A stretch of DNA of 7,663 nt. It comes from Desulfobacterales bacterium (lineage in GTDB: Bacteria; Desulfobacterota; Desulfobacteria; Desulfobacterales; C00003106). The translations under genes and the position numbers were made by a program. Below the pieces are notes generated by a model. It saw only the letters and a program-made list of their open reading frames with translations. It had not been told where the DNA came from and did not search any database. Positions 1-6,014 of this stretch are shown here, piece after piece (the first letter of the stretch is position 1; each line of letters opens with the position of its first letter). The stretch spans positions 1 to 7,663 of the forward strand of contig JAUVFC010000078.1 in assembly GCA_030594505.1 (NCBI GenBank), written 5' to 3'.

Positions 1-1031
1 GTGTAACCATTAATGATCTGGGCGGGTATGCCCCCCACGGCGCCTCCTATCACGGGTCGGCTTTTCCAGAGTGCCTCCGAAACCGTGAGGGCAAATCCTT
101 CCTTTAGCGATTTTTGCAGCACGATATCTGAGCCGCGCTGAAACGCGTTGATCTCGGTGGCAATGGAAGGACTGAATAAGAGAATGTGAATGTCCGGATC
201 ATCGCCTGCTTCTGCTTTTACTTTTTCCAGAATCTTGTCAGTTTCAGGATCATCTGCTGCCTTATCCCCTACCAGGAGGAGACGGCAATCCACGTATTTT
301 CGGGCCAATTTAAAGGCCCTAATCACGCCAACCGGGTCTTTCCACGGATCATAACGCGAAATCTGGGTTACGATAGGTTTGTCTCTGGGGATCCCATATT
401 TTGCAAAGACACTGTCGATATAGGAAGCATCCAATTCTCTGTTCTTGTCATCCAAAGGATCAATAGCAGGATAAAATCGATATTGAGGAATAGACAATTC
501 CGGGGAAAAAAGGGCTGAGGAGAAGATAGCCGCGTCGTATTTTTCCACATATGGCTTGAGGAAATCCCAAAGTTGGGGGTTAGGATGAGACATGTCGATA
601 TGGCACCTCCATACCCATCTGTTCTTTCGATGCCGGTTCCAGTGAATTAAGGCGGCAGGCTGGGGGTCGTGGATGACGATGAGGTCTTCATCAAAATCCA
701 TCTCACTGTTATTCATTTCATTATACGTTAGATAGGTTTTAAATATATCATCACTAAAATGTTCTTCCTTGCCTTGTAAGGCATTGTGAAAAGATTTGGT
801 AATTTCAAAAAACTTTTCCTCTCCTTTAATGACCTCCCATGTAGCGTTGACCCCCAGCTCATTGAGAAGGGGCACAATGCGATGGAGCATCTCAGCCACA
901 CCGCCCCCTACTGCGGTAGCGTTTACCATCTTGATAGACCGGCTGCCCACATGAGAGGCCAGGATTGTAAGTTCCTCAATAATGTCCGGCCCAACCACCT
1001 CTTTATAATCGAACAATGTGGGTGCGGTCAT
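1..1031 (-). CDS. treT: GT4 trehalose synthase, TreT type (partial, C-terminus off window)
   Basis: This is probably a retaining trehalose glycosyltransferring synthase, which joins nucleotide-activated glucose (UDP- or ADP-glucose) to glucose to give the osmoprotectant trehalose in the cytoplasm. I translated 343 codons with no stop. The family is usually a little over 400 residues, so roughly the last 70 are missing. Visible motifs are the N-terminal glycine-rich loop GGGVAEML (residues 42-49), HDPQP near residue 120, SRYDPWKD (225-232) and the GT4 E-x7-E motif EGFALTVSE (311-319). The ATG at 1031 has AGGAG seven bases upstream (1039-1043). The gene lies 39 nt downstream of a DUF5752 gene on the same strand and is probably co-transcribed with it. 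The fold and GT4 membership are clear. The TreT assignment rests on the HDPQP and R-x-D-P-W-K-D signatures; another GT4 specificity is possible. Confidence 0.85.
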   Translation of the reverse strand, partial: MTAPTLFDYKEVVGPDIIEELTILASHVGSRSIKMVNATAVGGGVAEMLHRIVPLLNELGVNATWEVIKGEEKFFEITKSFHNALQGKEEHFSDDIFKTYLTYNEMNNSEMDFDEDLIVIHDPQPAALIHWNRHRKNRWVWRCHIDMSHPNPQLWDFLKPYVEKYDAAIFSSALFSPELSIPQYRFYPAIDPLDDKNRELDASYIDSVFAKYGIPRDKPIVTQISRYDPWKDPVGVIRAFKLARKYVDCRLLLVGDKAADDPETDKILEKVKAEAGDDPDIHILLFSPSIATEINAFQRGSDIVLQKSLKEGFALTVSEALWKSRPVIGGAVGGIPAQIINGY

Positions 1032-1070
1032 CTTTAGACTCCTGAAATTATCATTAATGAGTTTGAAGTA

Positions 1071-1739
1071 TCAAACTTGGCCTTTTTGCTTTACTTTCTC
1101 TAAATATTCATCAATCAATTGGATGATTCGGGTTCTTAGCCCTTCCAATGTGTAAAGGTTAATGTCGATCTCCCTGATCATTTGTGCTAAATCAGGAATA
1201 TTAAGATTTTCTTCTATCCATGTAGAGAAGTCATCGGTCTGAAGTCGTGTGTGTAGCCGGGATTCGATAAAATGAAAGTACATCGAATATACGCTGATTC
1301 TTGGAAGCAAGTCGCGAAAAGATTTCAGGTCATAGGCAAACTTGTCGGTTCGATATACAATTCTAATAATATCATGAAGATAGAAAGGTTCATTGGCGAT
1401 TTTTTTAAAGGCGTCCGGTTTCTCTTCTCTGTAACTCTCAATGACCTCAATAAGGCGCGCCTTCAAGCTTTTTATTGTGCTGTATTCAGACAAATCAACG
1501 GCCATCAACTTTTCCGCCAGAGCCTTTTCATGGAGGCACCTGGAAACCCAGATGGCAAAATCGGTATTATAGGGTACCTGAACCTCACGCATCTTCAGAA
1601 AAGCAGAGAATGTGTGATAGAAGATAGATGAATCAGGGCAGGTTTTTATTAAATCGAGCAAGTCTTCAAGATTGTAGACCTTTTTCCCGGTGAGTTTCTC
1701 CAGAGACGCGCTTGACAGGAATTGAAATACATCCTCCAC
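1071..1739 (-). CDS. DUF5752 family protein with two internal repeats
   Basis: This 222-residue soluble protein has no known function. The pattern P-x-x-S-I-x-Y-H-T-x-x-x-F-L followed by N-x-D-F-A-x-W matches my memory of the DUF5752 family, often found beside trehalose or glycosyl transferases. It has no signal peptide or membrane segment. Two copies of one unit are visible, about residues 27-103 and 142-213: SSIFYHTF/YSMYFHFI, TDFAIW/DDFSTW, and VDLSEYSTIKSLKARLIEVI/IDINLYTLEGLRTRIIQLI line up in order. The start is GTG at 1737-1739. An in-frame TGA lies 9 nt upstream, so no longer start exists, and GAGGT (1746-1750) is spaced six bases away. It is the first gene of a two-gene unit with the trehalose synthase. 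A regulatory or scaffolding role in trehalose synthesis is only a guess from context. Confidence 0.82.
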   Translation of the reverse strand: MEDVFQFLSSASLEKLTGKKVYNLEDLLDLIKTCPDSSIFYHTFSAFLKMREVQVPYNTDFAIWVSRCLHEKALAEKLMAVDLSEYSTIKSLKARLIEVIESYREEKPDAFKKIANEPFYLHDIIRIVYRTDKFAYDLKSFRDLLPRISVYSMYFHFIESRLHTRLQTDDFSTWIEENLNIPDLAQMIREIDINLYTLEGLRTRIIQLIDEYLEKVKQKGQV

Positions 1740-1822
1740 AAATCTACCTCACATTTCGGGATTTTTTATAGATTTCTTGCCGCTGTTAACTTTTGAAGAC
1801 TTAGTAAAAAGTCATCATTATC

Positions 1823-1854
1823 AAAAAAGCCCAATCCCATTAAGGATTGGGCTT
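1823..1854 (-). terminator. Rho-independent terminator of tRNA-Asn
   Basis: A perfect 11-bp stem (1827-1837 with 1844-1854, AAGCCCAATCC/GGATTGGGCTT) has a 6-nt loop and, read on the minus strand, runs directly into a T tract (1823-1828). It begins 10 nt past the encoded CCA of the tRNA, so it fits as the tRNA transcript's terminator. It also insulates the DUF5752–TreT unit. On the plus strand the T-run is weaker (CATTTTT after a GG), so minus-strand use is preferred. Confidence 0.82.
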
Positions 1855-1864
1855 GGCATTTTTC

Positions 1865-1940
1865 TGGCTCCCCAGCACGGACTCGAACCGCGGACCCGAT
1901 GGTTAACAGCCATCTGCTCTGCCAACTGAGCTACTGGGGA
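1865..1940 (-). tRNA. tRNA-Asn (anticodon GUU)
   Basis: This is a complete 76-nt tRNA with encoded CCA (1865-1867). The acceptor stem TCCCCAG (1940-1934) pairs with CTGGGGA (1875-1869), with G as discriminator base. The D arm contains AGCTCAGTTGGCAGAGC. The anticodon stem GATGG/CCATC encloses CTGTTAA, giving anticodon GTT at 1905-1907. The T arm is GCGGTTCGAGTCCGT. It is followed by a strong terminator and preceded by a degenerate copy of itself. I see no convincing promoter. A TTGACT at 2041-2046, overlapping the stop of the upstream flavoprotein gene, is the only candidate -35. Confidence 0.97.
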
Positions 1941-1948
1941 ATAAACAA

Positions 1949-2010
1949 AACCGTTCACCCGATGGTTAATCCCGCCTTTGGCGGGATTCTGCCAAGTGAG
2001 CTACATAGGA
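1949..2010 (-). pseudogene. Degenerate tRNA-Asn copy interrupted by a palindrome
   Basis: This is a broken tandem duplicate of the adjacent tRNA-Asn. On the plus strand, ACCCGATGGTTAA (1957-1969) is identical to the intact gene, and TCTGCCAAGTGAGCTAC (1988-2004) differs from it by one base. The intervening 11 bases of the anticodon arm are replaced by the palindrome TCCCGCCTTTGGCGGGA. The 5' acceptor half reads TCCTATG instead of TCCCCAG, and no matching 3' acceptor strand or CCA is present. The T arm has decayed. It cannot fold as a tRNA. It may be co-transcribed with the functional gene as leader sequence. The copying could have come from unequal recombination or from an integration event at the tRNA. 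Confidence 0.72.
1968..1988. repeat. Perfect 9-bp palindromic hairpin inside the tRNA remnant
   Basis: AATCCCGCC (1968-1976) and GGCGGGATT (1980-1988) form a perfect 9-bp stem with a TTT loop. The GC-rich stem and its precise placement where the tRNA anticodon arm should be suggest insertion of a small mobile palindrome, of the REP or mini-hairpin kind. It lacks a T tract on either side, so a terminator role is less likely. Confidence 0.7.
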
Positions 2011-2043
2011 TCAGTATCGTAGTAGTAAAAAAAGGGCGCAAAG

Positions 2044-3366
2044 TCAAGAGCAAAAACCCCTTACTGTCAAGCCTTGGAGTATCCTTGCCAATGCCCGGGA
2101 AAAGGGTTCCTCCCCGATCAATATGTCCCAGGTAAATCGCGTAAAAAGCCGCTTTTCAGGAGACAGATTTTTTTCTGCGGCAATTTTCCGCAGGAAAAAG
2201 GAAGAACTCCAGGCTGACGGAAGAATAAACCGGTCCGTCAATAGATAGAGTGATTTTCCAATGAGGTTCTGGAAGCGAAGCACCTTCATCACCTTCGCAA
2301 AATAGATTTGTTCAAGGCCTTCTTTACGGAAGCCGCTTTTTTTGAGCGCCTTTGCAAGAAGTTCCGTAGCCCAGAGATTGCTGTAGAGGCCGCCGTTGAT
2401 CAAATGTTCTCCAAAAACTTGTCCGCCAAGACCTGCGATGCCGTCTGAGATGACATTCTTGGCCGGACTGATCGGAACGTTCAGGTTGCATGCACTCCCT
2501 TCTACGACACGGGTTCGCCAGTGGTCCGGCAGGTATTTCTGTATATAAGAGTTATTATCAATACACTGATACAAAAATGGCAGGGTTGCACCTTTTCCAA
2601 GAGCCATAACCGTAATCGTATCACGCCTTGGAATCAGATCAATTGTGTGTATGTGTCCGCCTCCGACCAAAAACTTGTGGAGTGTCTGATACTTTGGAAG
2701 CCATTTTCCACTTTCTAAGGAAACATCAAAAATAGCCCCCGGCCAGGTGTGCGGAGGTCTGTACCCGATTTTTTTCGAAAGAGTCTCCTTCATTTTAGGC
2801 GGAAGCGTGGTAAACACCACCCCGTTTACGGTCTCTTGATGTGTTTTTCCGTCATGATCAGTGCATAAGATTGTAAAATTGTTGTTTGATCCTTGAGGGA
2901 AGCTGATATCGTTGACTATAAAGGGGAGAAAGTGGATCCGGTCATGCCGGGAAATAGAGCGCTGGAAGTGTTGATATATACTGGGAATGAGTTGCCCTTC
3001 GCGCCAGACCGGAGTACGGTTGATGATATACATCTTGCGACCGAGGGGGTCAGGGGCTTCGACCTTTTGATTTCCCTTATGTAAGGTTATTGTATCGATC
3101 TTGTGATCGATGATAGCAGGATCCACGTTAGTGATTCCATGCGATCCTGCCCATCCCTGGCAAACAAGACCTGATCTTCGGTTGGTACGTGGTGGGCAGG
3201 ATCGCATGGAATCACTGATATAGGCCCTTCGATCATCAAATCGGGGGTCAAAGATATATATGTCAGGATAATCCTCCCAGAATTGGACGATAGCGGAGGT
3301 CAGGCAAAGACCTACGATACCCCCGCCTATGATTCCGACCTTCTTTATACGGTTCAACCGACTCAT
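2044..3366 (-). CDS. FAD-dependent oxidoreductase (Rossmann-fold flavoprotein)
   Basis: This is a 440-residue cytoplasmic flavoprotein whose substrate is unknown. The N-terminal dinucleotide-binding fold is clear: hydrophobic strand, then G-x-G-x-x-G (VGIIGGGIVG, residues 10-19), helix, and second strand ending in the acidic D40 (IYIFD). Near the C-terminal third, NVISDGIAGLGGQVFGEHLINGG looks like the second FAD-contacting segment (GD-x-A-G and following helix) seen in geranylgeranyl-reductase or monooxygenase-like flavoproteins, but with SDGIAG rather than GDAAG. No Cys pair, Fe-S motif or membrane helix is evident. Its ATG overlaps the TGA of the preceding OYE–USP gene as ATGA (3363-3366) and lacks a strong Shine-Dalgarno, so translational coupling is likely and the two products probably act together. 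Codons 51-80 contain a perfect 24-bp inverted repeat. Function beyond flavoprotein is not assignable. Confidence 0.83.
   Translation of the reverse strand: MSRLNRIKKVGIIGGGIVGLCLTSAIVQFWEDYPDIYIFDPRFDDRRAYISDSMRSCPPRTNRRSGLVCQGWAGSHGITNVDPAIIDHKIDTITLHKGNQKVEAPDPLGRKMYIINRTPVWREGQLIPSIYQHFQRSISRHDRIHFLPFIVNDISFPQGSNNNFTILCTDHDGKTHQETVNGVVFTTLPPKMKETLSKKIGYRPPHTWPGAIFDVSLESGKWLPKYQTLHKFLVGGGHIHTIDLIPRRDTITVMALGKGATLPFLYQCIDNNSYIQKYLPDHWRTRVVEGSACNLNVPISPAKNVISDGIAGLGGQVFGEHLINGGLYSNLWATELLAKALKKSGFRKEGLEQIYFAKVMKVLRFQNLIGKSLYLLTDRFILPSAWSSSFFLRKIAAEKNLSPEKRLFTRFTWDILIGEEPFSRALARILQGLTVRGFCS
3130..3216. repeat. 24-bp perfect inverted repeat inside the flavoprotein gene
   Basis: The arms 3130-3153 (AGTGATTCCATGCGATCC...) and 3193-3216 (...GGATCGCATGGAATCACT) are exact reverse complements, separated by 39 nt. 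They fall in codons 72-80 and 51-59 of the minus-strand gene and keep the reading frame open, encoding DSMRSCPP and WAGSHGIT. In mRNA this would be a very stable hairpin. Confidence 0.95.
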
Positions 3367-4973
3367 CCGACAATCCAGACAGTGCAGTCTTTCGTATTCT
3401 GGATGATTTTGTTTGATACGCTTCCAAACAAGATTTGCTGTGCTCTGGAAACACCTCTTCGCCCCATAACAACAGTGCCATAGCCGCTCTCTGCGATTTC
3501 ATTTAATATGTCATTGCCGATTCCGGTTTTTTTCTCGCGGACCTGGATAGTAACGGCCTCTTCAGGGATACCCGCCTTTGCCAGAAGGGATCGTGCAATA
3601 TCCATCATCTCTCTTATTCCACTTTCGTTTTTGATCGATTCGTCAGTTTGAATGTGGAGAAGGGTAATAGTAACATCCTTGCGGTTCGCTAACATATCTC
3701 CTGTATAAGCAGCCGCCATGGCGGCATTTTCCGATTCATCCATAGCGACCAATATCTTCTTGCGCGGATTTTGCATCTCTTTGATCATGCCCTTTCGTTT
3801 GATTAATTTGGCCTTGTCCCATTGGGCGCAGAGAGCAGGACGGTCCGCGACCACGAGCTGAAAACATGTTCCACAGTCTTTACAGGGGACGATATTGTCT
3901 TGTCCTGTCCGGGCCTTTTCCGGCCATTGCGGATCCGCAAAGAGAGGACGGGCAAGTCCGATCAGATCCGCTCTCTTTTCTCGCAGAATCTCCTCGGCCA
4001 GTTCCGGTGTTGTAATGCGGCCGGCAGTTATGACAGGGAGATTAACCGCCTCTTTTATTTGTTGAGCCAGGTATACCATATAGCCGGGCTCATGCGATTT
4101 TTCCATGATTTCCGGATTGGAAAAAGACTCATAGGTTCCCCCGGTTACGGAAAGATAGGCGACCTGAAGGGCGGACAGCCTTTCCGCAAAGATTCTTGCC
4201 TCATCCAAGGAGAATCCATCAGGGAGCCATTCATCTGCCAGAAACCGGTATCCGACAGGAAAATTAGAACCCACGGCATTCTTGACCGCTTCCGTCAACT
4301 CCACGGGAAAGCGCATCCGATTTTCCGGATTACCTCCATAAAGATCCTTTCGTCTGTTGGTTCGGGGAGACAAGAACTGAACAGGGAGATACCCTGTTCC
4401 GCCATGGATTTCCACCATATCGAATCCTGCTTCCTTTGCCCGGGCAGCCGCCTTTGCATAGGCCATTATGATACGTTGGATTTCTGCTACGGTCAGTTCC
4501 TTTGGTTGCTGATGGATTGCTCCTGACAAAATTGCCCACTGCTGCTGAATATCCAACGACTTGAGAGCGGCCTTGTAGAATCCTATGATATTGATATCGC
4601 TTATAGAAACAGGCGAAGGGACATACACTGTTTTCCCCCCGGCAAAACGCCCTCCATGGTTGATTTGAAGGACTGCTGCCGCCCCCTCTTTTTTTATCGT
4701 TTCAGCAAGTTGTGAAAGACCCGGCAGAAACCGGTCATCATCGGCGCGAAGAGAATGCTTAGACAATGCTCCGCTTGGATCGATGCTGGCATTTGCCACA
4801 ACAATCATGGCAACACCGCCTCTCGCGACCTCTTTGTAATGGTCGAGGGTCAATTTACTGACTGTCCCGTCCGGACGGCCATACGCCGTGAAAAGGGGAG
4901 CCATGACAATCCTGCTTTTGAGGTGAACCGGCGGAATAATAAAGGGTTCAAAGAGATGTGGAAATTCGGGCAT
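3363..4973 (-). CDS. Old Yellow Enzyme-type FMN/Fe-S oxidoreductase fused to a universal stress protein domain
   Basis: This is a 536-residue fusion. Residues 1 to about 390 are an OYE-family FMN TIM barrel: IVMAPLFTAYGRPDG near the N-terminus, LQINHGGRFAGG, EIHGGTGYLPVQFLSPRTNR (188-207), DLYGGNPENRMRFP, and VITAGRITTPE...LIGLARPLFADPQWP for the phosphate site. C364-x2-C367-x2-C370-x11-C382 matches the 4Fe-4S ligand cluster of the trimethylamine dehydrogenase/2,4-dienoyl-CoA reductase branch. Those enzymes normally continue into a C-terminal nucleotide-binding domain. Here residues about 404-536 are instead a UspA domain, with KKILVAMDES at its first strand and the ATP-binding signature G504-x2-G507-x9-G517-S518. 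The expected role is NAD(P)H-linked reduction of an unsaturated or electrophilic substrate, possibly modulated by nucleotide binding; the substrate is unknown. The second His of the usual HGAHGY motif is Thr193. It is the first gene of a coupled operon with the flavoprotein. The start is supported by an exceptional ribosome binding site. Confidence 0.92.
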   Translation of the reverse strand: MPEFPHLFEPFIIPPVHLKSRIVMAPLFTAYGRPDGTVSKLTLDHYKEVARGGVAMIVVANASIDPSGALSKHSLRADDDRFLPGLSQLAETIKKEGAAAVLQINHGGRFAGGKTVYVPSPVSISDINIIGFYKAALKSLDIQQQWAILSGAIHQQPKELTVAEIQRIIMAYAKAAARAKEAGFDMVEIHGGTGYLPVQFLSPRTNRRKDLYGGNPENRMRFPVELTEAVKNAVGSNFPVGYRFLADEWLPDGFSLDEARIFAERLSALQVAYLSVTGGTYESFSNPEIMEKSHEPGYMVYLAQQIKEAVNLPVITAGRITTPELAEEILREKRADLIGLARPLFADPQWPEKARTGQDNIVPCKDCGTCFQLVVADRPALCAQWDKAKLIKRKGMIKEMQNPRKKILVAMDESENAAMAAAYTGDMLANRKDVTITLLHIQTDESIKNESGIREMMDIARSLLAKAGIPEEAVTIQVREKKTGIGNDILNEIAESGYGTVVMGRRGVSRAQQILFGSVSNKIIQNTKDCTVWIVG

Positions 4974-4980
4974 TAGTTAG

Positions 4981-4990
4981 CCTCCCTCCT
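4981..4990 (-). promoter_or_regulatory. Strong Shine-Dalgarno of the OYE–USP gene
   Basis: AGGAGGGAGG on the minus strand lies seven bases before the ATG at 4973. It contains two overlapping ribosome-binding cores and fixes the start codon. The downstream flavoprotein cistron has no comparable site, consistent with coupled translation. Confidence 0.85.
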
Positions 4991-5090
4991 AATGTTCCTA
5001 CAGCCCTGTACCAAGAATATTGCACCATATGTAATTAAAAAGCAAGGTTGAAGCCGGATCGAAAATCGCTGCCCATTTCTTAAATTTGAC

Positions 5091-5111
5091 GGTTTCGTAA
5101 AAAGTCTTCAA
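5091..5111 (+). repeat. 21-nt direct repeat, copy 1
   Basis: This copy starts GGTTTCGTAAAAAGTCTTCA and matches 5200-5220 exactly over 21 nt, offset by 109 bp in the same orientation. It may be a dispersed genomic repeat or one end of a small mobile element. No inverted partner copy occurs within this window. Confidence 0.85.
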
Positions 5112-5199
5112 ATTTTACTTGCAAAAAAAACACAGAACACAGTATATCAGAACAACTTTGTTTTTGATGTCTAAACAACGAAAGATCAATAAGGCTGCT

Positions 5200-5220
5200 G
5201 GTTTCGTAAAAAGTCTTCAA
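5200..5220 (+). repeat. 21-nt direct repeat, copy 2
   Basis: This is the exact second copy of the GGTTTCGTAAAAAGTCTTCA element, ending 54 nt before the membrane protein start codon. Two copies in one short spacer could be paired binding sites or remnants of tandem insertion. Confidence 0.85.
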
Positions 5221-5274
5221 TGTTGATAATCCACGAGGAGTTTTTTAAAAGAATCTCAAGATGAGGGGGGCAAC

Positions 5275-5646
5275 ATGAAATGGGTTTTGTTCGGTATCAG
5301 TATGTTATGGATCATGGCGGGGGCACTGATCATACTTAAGACAGAAATGGTCAGAAGAAAATTCTTTGACAAATTAAAAATGGCTATTCCGAAAAAATTG
5401 GGTCCTATTCCGATAATTGTGGGCGGTCTGCTGATCCTGTCAGCCCATGCAAGCTCTCAAGACATTATAATCTTCATTCTTGGCGTACTCGCAGTATTAA
5501 AGGGGGTTTTCTTCATGGCAGCCCCGGAAGAAAAGGTCAAGAGACTGATCGACTGGTGGTTGGCCGGAAGCGACCGGATGTATAAGGGATGGGGGATTTT
5601 TATGATGCTCTTGGGCGTGTTTATATTAGGAACTATGATCGGATAG
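5275..5646 (+). CDS. Small four-helix integral membrane protein
   Basis: I do not recognise the family of this 123-residue protein. Four hydrophobic segments are visible: residues 3-21, 43-58, 63-82 and 105-122. The two intervening loops 22-42 and 83-104 are rich in Lys/Arg, so by the positive-inside rule they should be cytoplasmic, with both termini and the short 59-62 turn outside. The halves resemble each other: TM1, loop TEMVRRKF, then TM2, versus TM3, loop EEKVKRLI, then TM4, suggesting duplication of a helix hairpin. There is no catalytic motif. The ATG at 5275 has GAGGGGGG (5263-5270) four bases upstream, a strong start. The TAG stop (5644-5646) directly abuts the 3' end of the opposite-strand tmRNA gene, so transcription through the stop would be antisense to ssrA. 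A membrane accessory or stress-linked role would be speculation. Confidence 0.82.
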   Translation: MKWVLFGISMLWIMAGALIILKTEMVRRKFFDKLKMAIPKKLGPIPIIVGGLLILSAHASSQDIIIFILGVLAVLKGVFFMAAPEEKVKRLIDWWLAGSDRMYKGWGIFMMLLGVFILGTMIG

Positions 5647-5997
5647 TGGTGGAGGCGGCGGGAGTCGAACCCGCGTCCGAAAATATTCCACACAGGCATC
5701 TACATGCTTATCCCGGATTTTGATTTCACCCACACAATCCCCTCCAGGCAGGGTGTCATGCGAGTTAGCCTATTAAGAGTTTCGCTTCAATCAGAATAGG
5801 TAACCGATATCGGCTATCCCGCTAGTCGTCGCCCTTTCCGGACCCGCAGGAAAAACCCGGAAGGACGCTGGCCTAAGCGGCCAGAGCGTAGTTATAATCG
5901 TCTGCGATTATATTTAAGTTCCGCCTTTTATACGGGCTGGCAGATGCCCGGCATGCAACCTATGCTTCCATACCCCCGTCGAAGCCGTTTCGCCCCC
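5647..5997 (-). ncRNA. ssrA: tmRNA (transfer-messenger RNA), one-piece
   Basis: This RNA rescues stalled ribosomes in trans-translation with SmpB and tags the nascent peptide for proteolysis. It is 351 nt with an intact tRNA-like domain. The 5' GGGGGCGAAACGGCTTCGAC (from 5997) pairs over seven positions with CGCCTCC (5657-5651), followed by discriminator A and encoded CCA (5649-5647). The T arm is GCGGGTTCGACTCCCGC. The tag frame lies at 5905-5873. The intervening sequence, including CCGATATCGG and GC-rich inverted segments, fits the pseudoknot region. The gene is not permuted. Its 3' end touches the stop codon of the convergent membrane protein gene, and no terminator hairpin is visible past the CCA. 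A MITE-like palindrome lies 17 nt upstream of the mature 5' end. Confidence 0.96.
5873..5905 (-). other. tmRNA proteolysis tag reading frame (ADDYNYALAA)
   Basis: Inside the tmRNA, the resume codon GCA (5905-5903) begins GCA GAC GAT TAT AAC TAC GCT CTG GCC GCT followed by TAG (5875-5873). It encodes ADDYNYALAA. The terminal ALAA is the canonical ClpXP/ClpAP degron ending. The acidic, tyrosine-containing tag resembles those I recall for delta-proteobacterial lineages. Confidence 0.92.
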
Positions 5998-6014
5998 AAT
6001 TTTCAAAGAACTTG

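Larger units (their letters stand above)
4991..5262. other. Divergent intergenic region between the OYE–USP operon and the membrane protein gene
   Basis: This AT-rich spacer separates two divergent transcription units and must contain both promoters. I see no box pair good enough to call. On the minus strand TTGCTT (17 nt) CAATAT is only a weak candidate. Its notable content is the pair of identical 21-nt direct repeats listed separately. No open frame with a start signal was found here. Confidence 0.55.

Noticed and set aside
186..518. Plus-strand open frame over the left edge
   Set aside because: The opposite strand encodes a GT4 enzyme with conserved motifs through this whole stretch.
1272..1631. 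Plus-strand open frame opposite the DUF5752 gene
   Set aside because: It is a shadow of the real minus-strand gene with no start signal or recognisable domain.
2011..2043. T-rich tract after the flavoprotein gene as a terminator
   Set aside because: Seven T residues follow GCGCCC on the minus strand, but no stem precedes them within reach.
3822..4526. Long plus-strand open frame opposite the OYE–USP gene
   Set aside because: It lies wholly antisense to clear OYE motifs, has no Shine-Dalgarno, and its composition reflects the complementary strand.
5091..5220. CRISPR-like array from the 21-nt repeats
   Set aside because: There are only two copies, spaced 109 bp apart, with no further units and no cas genes.
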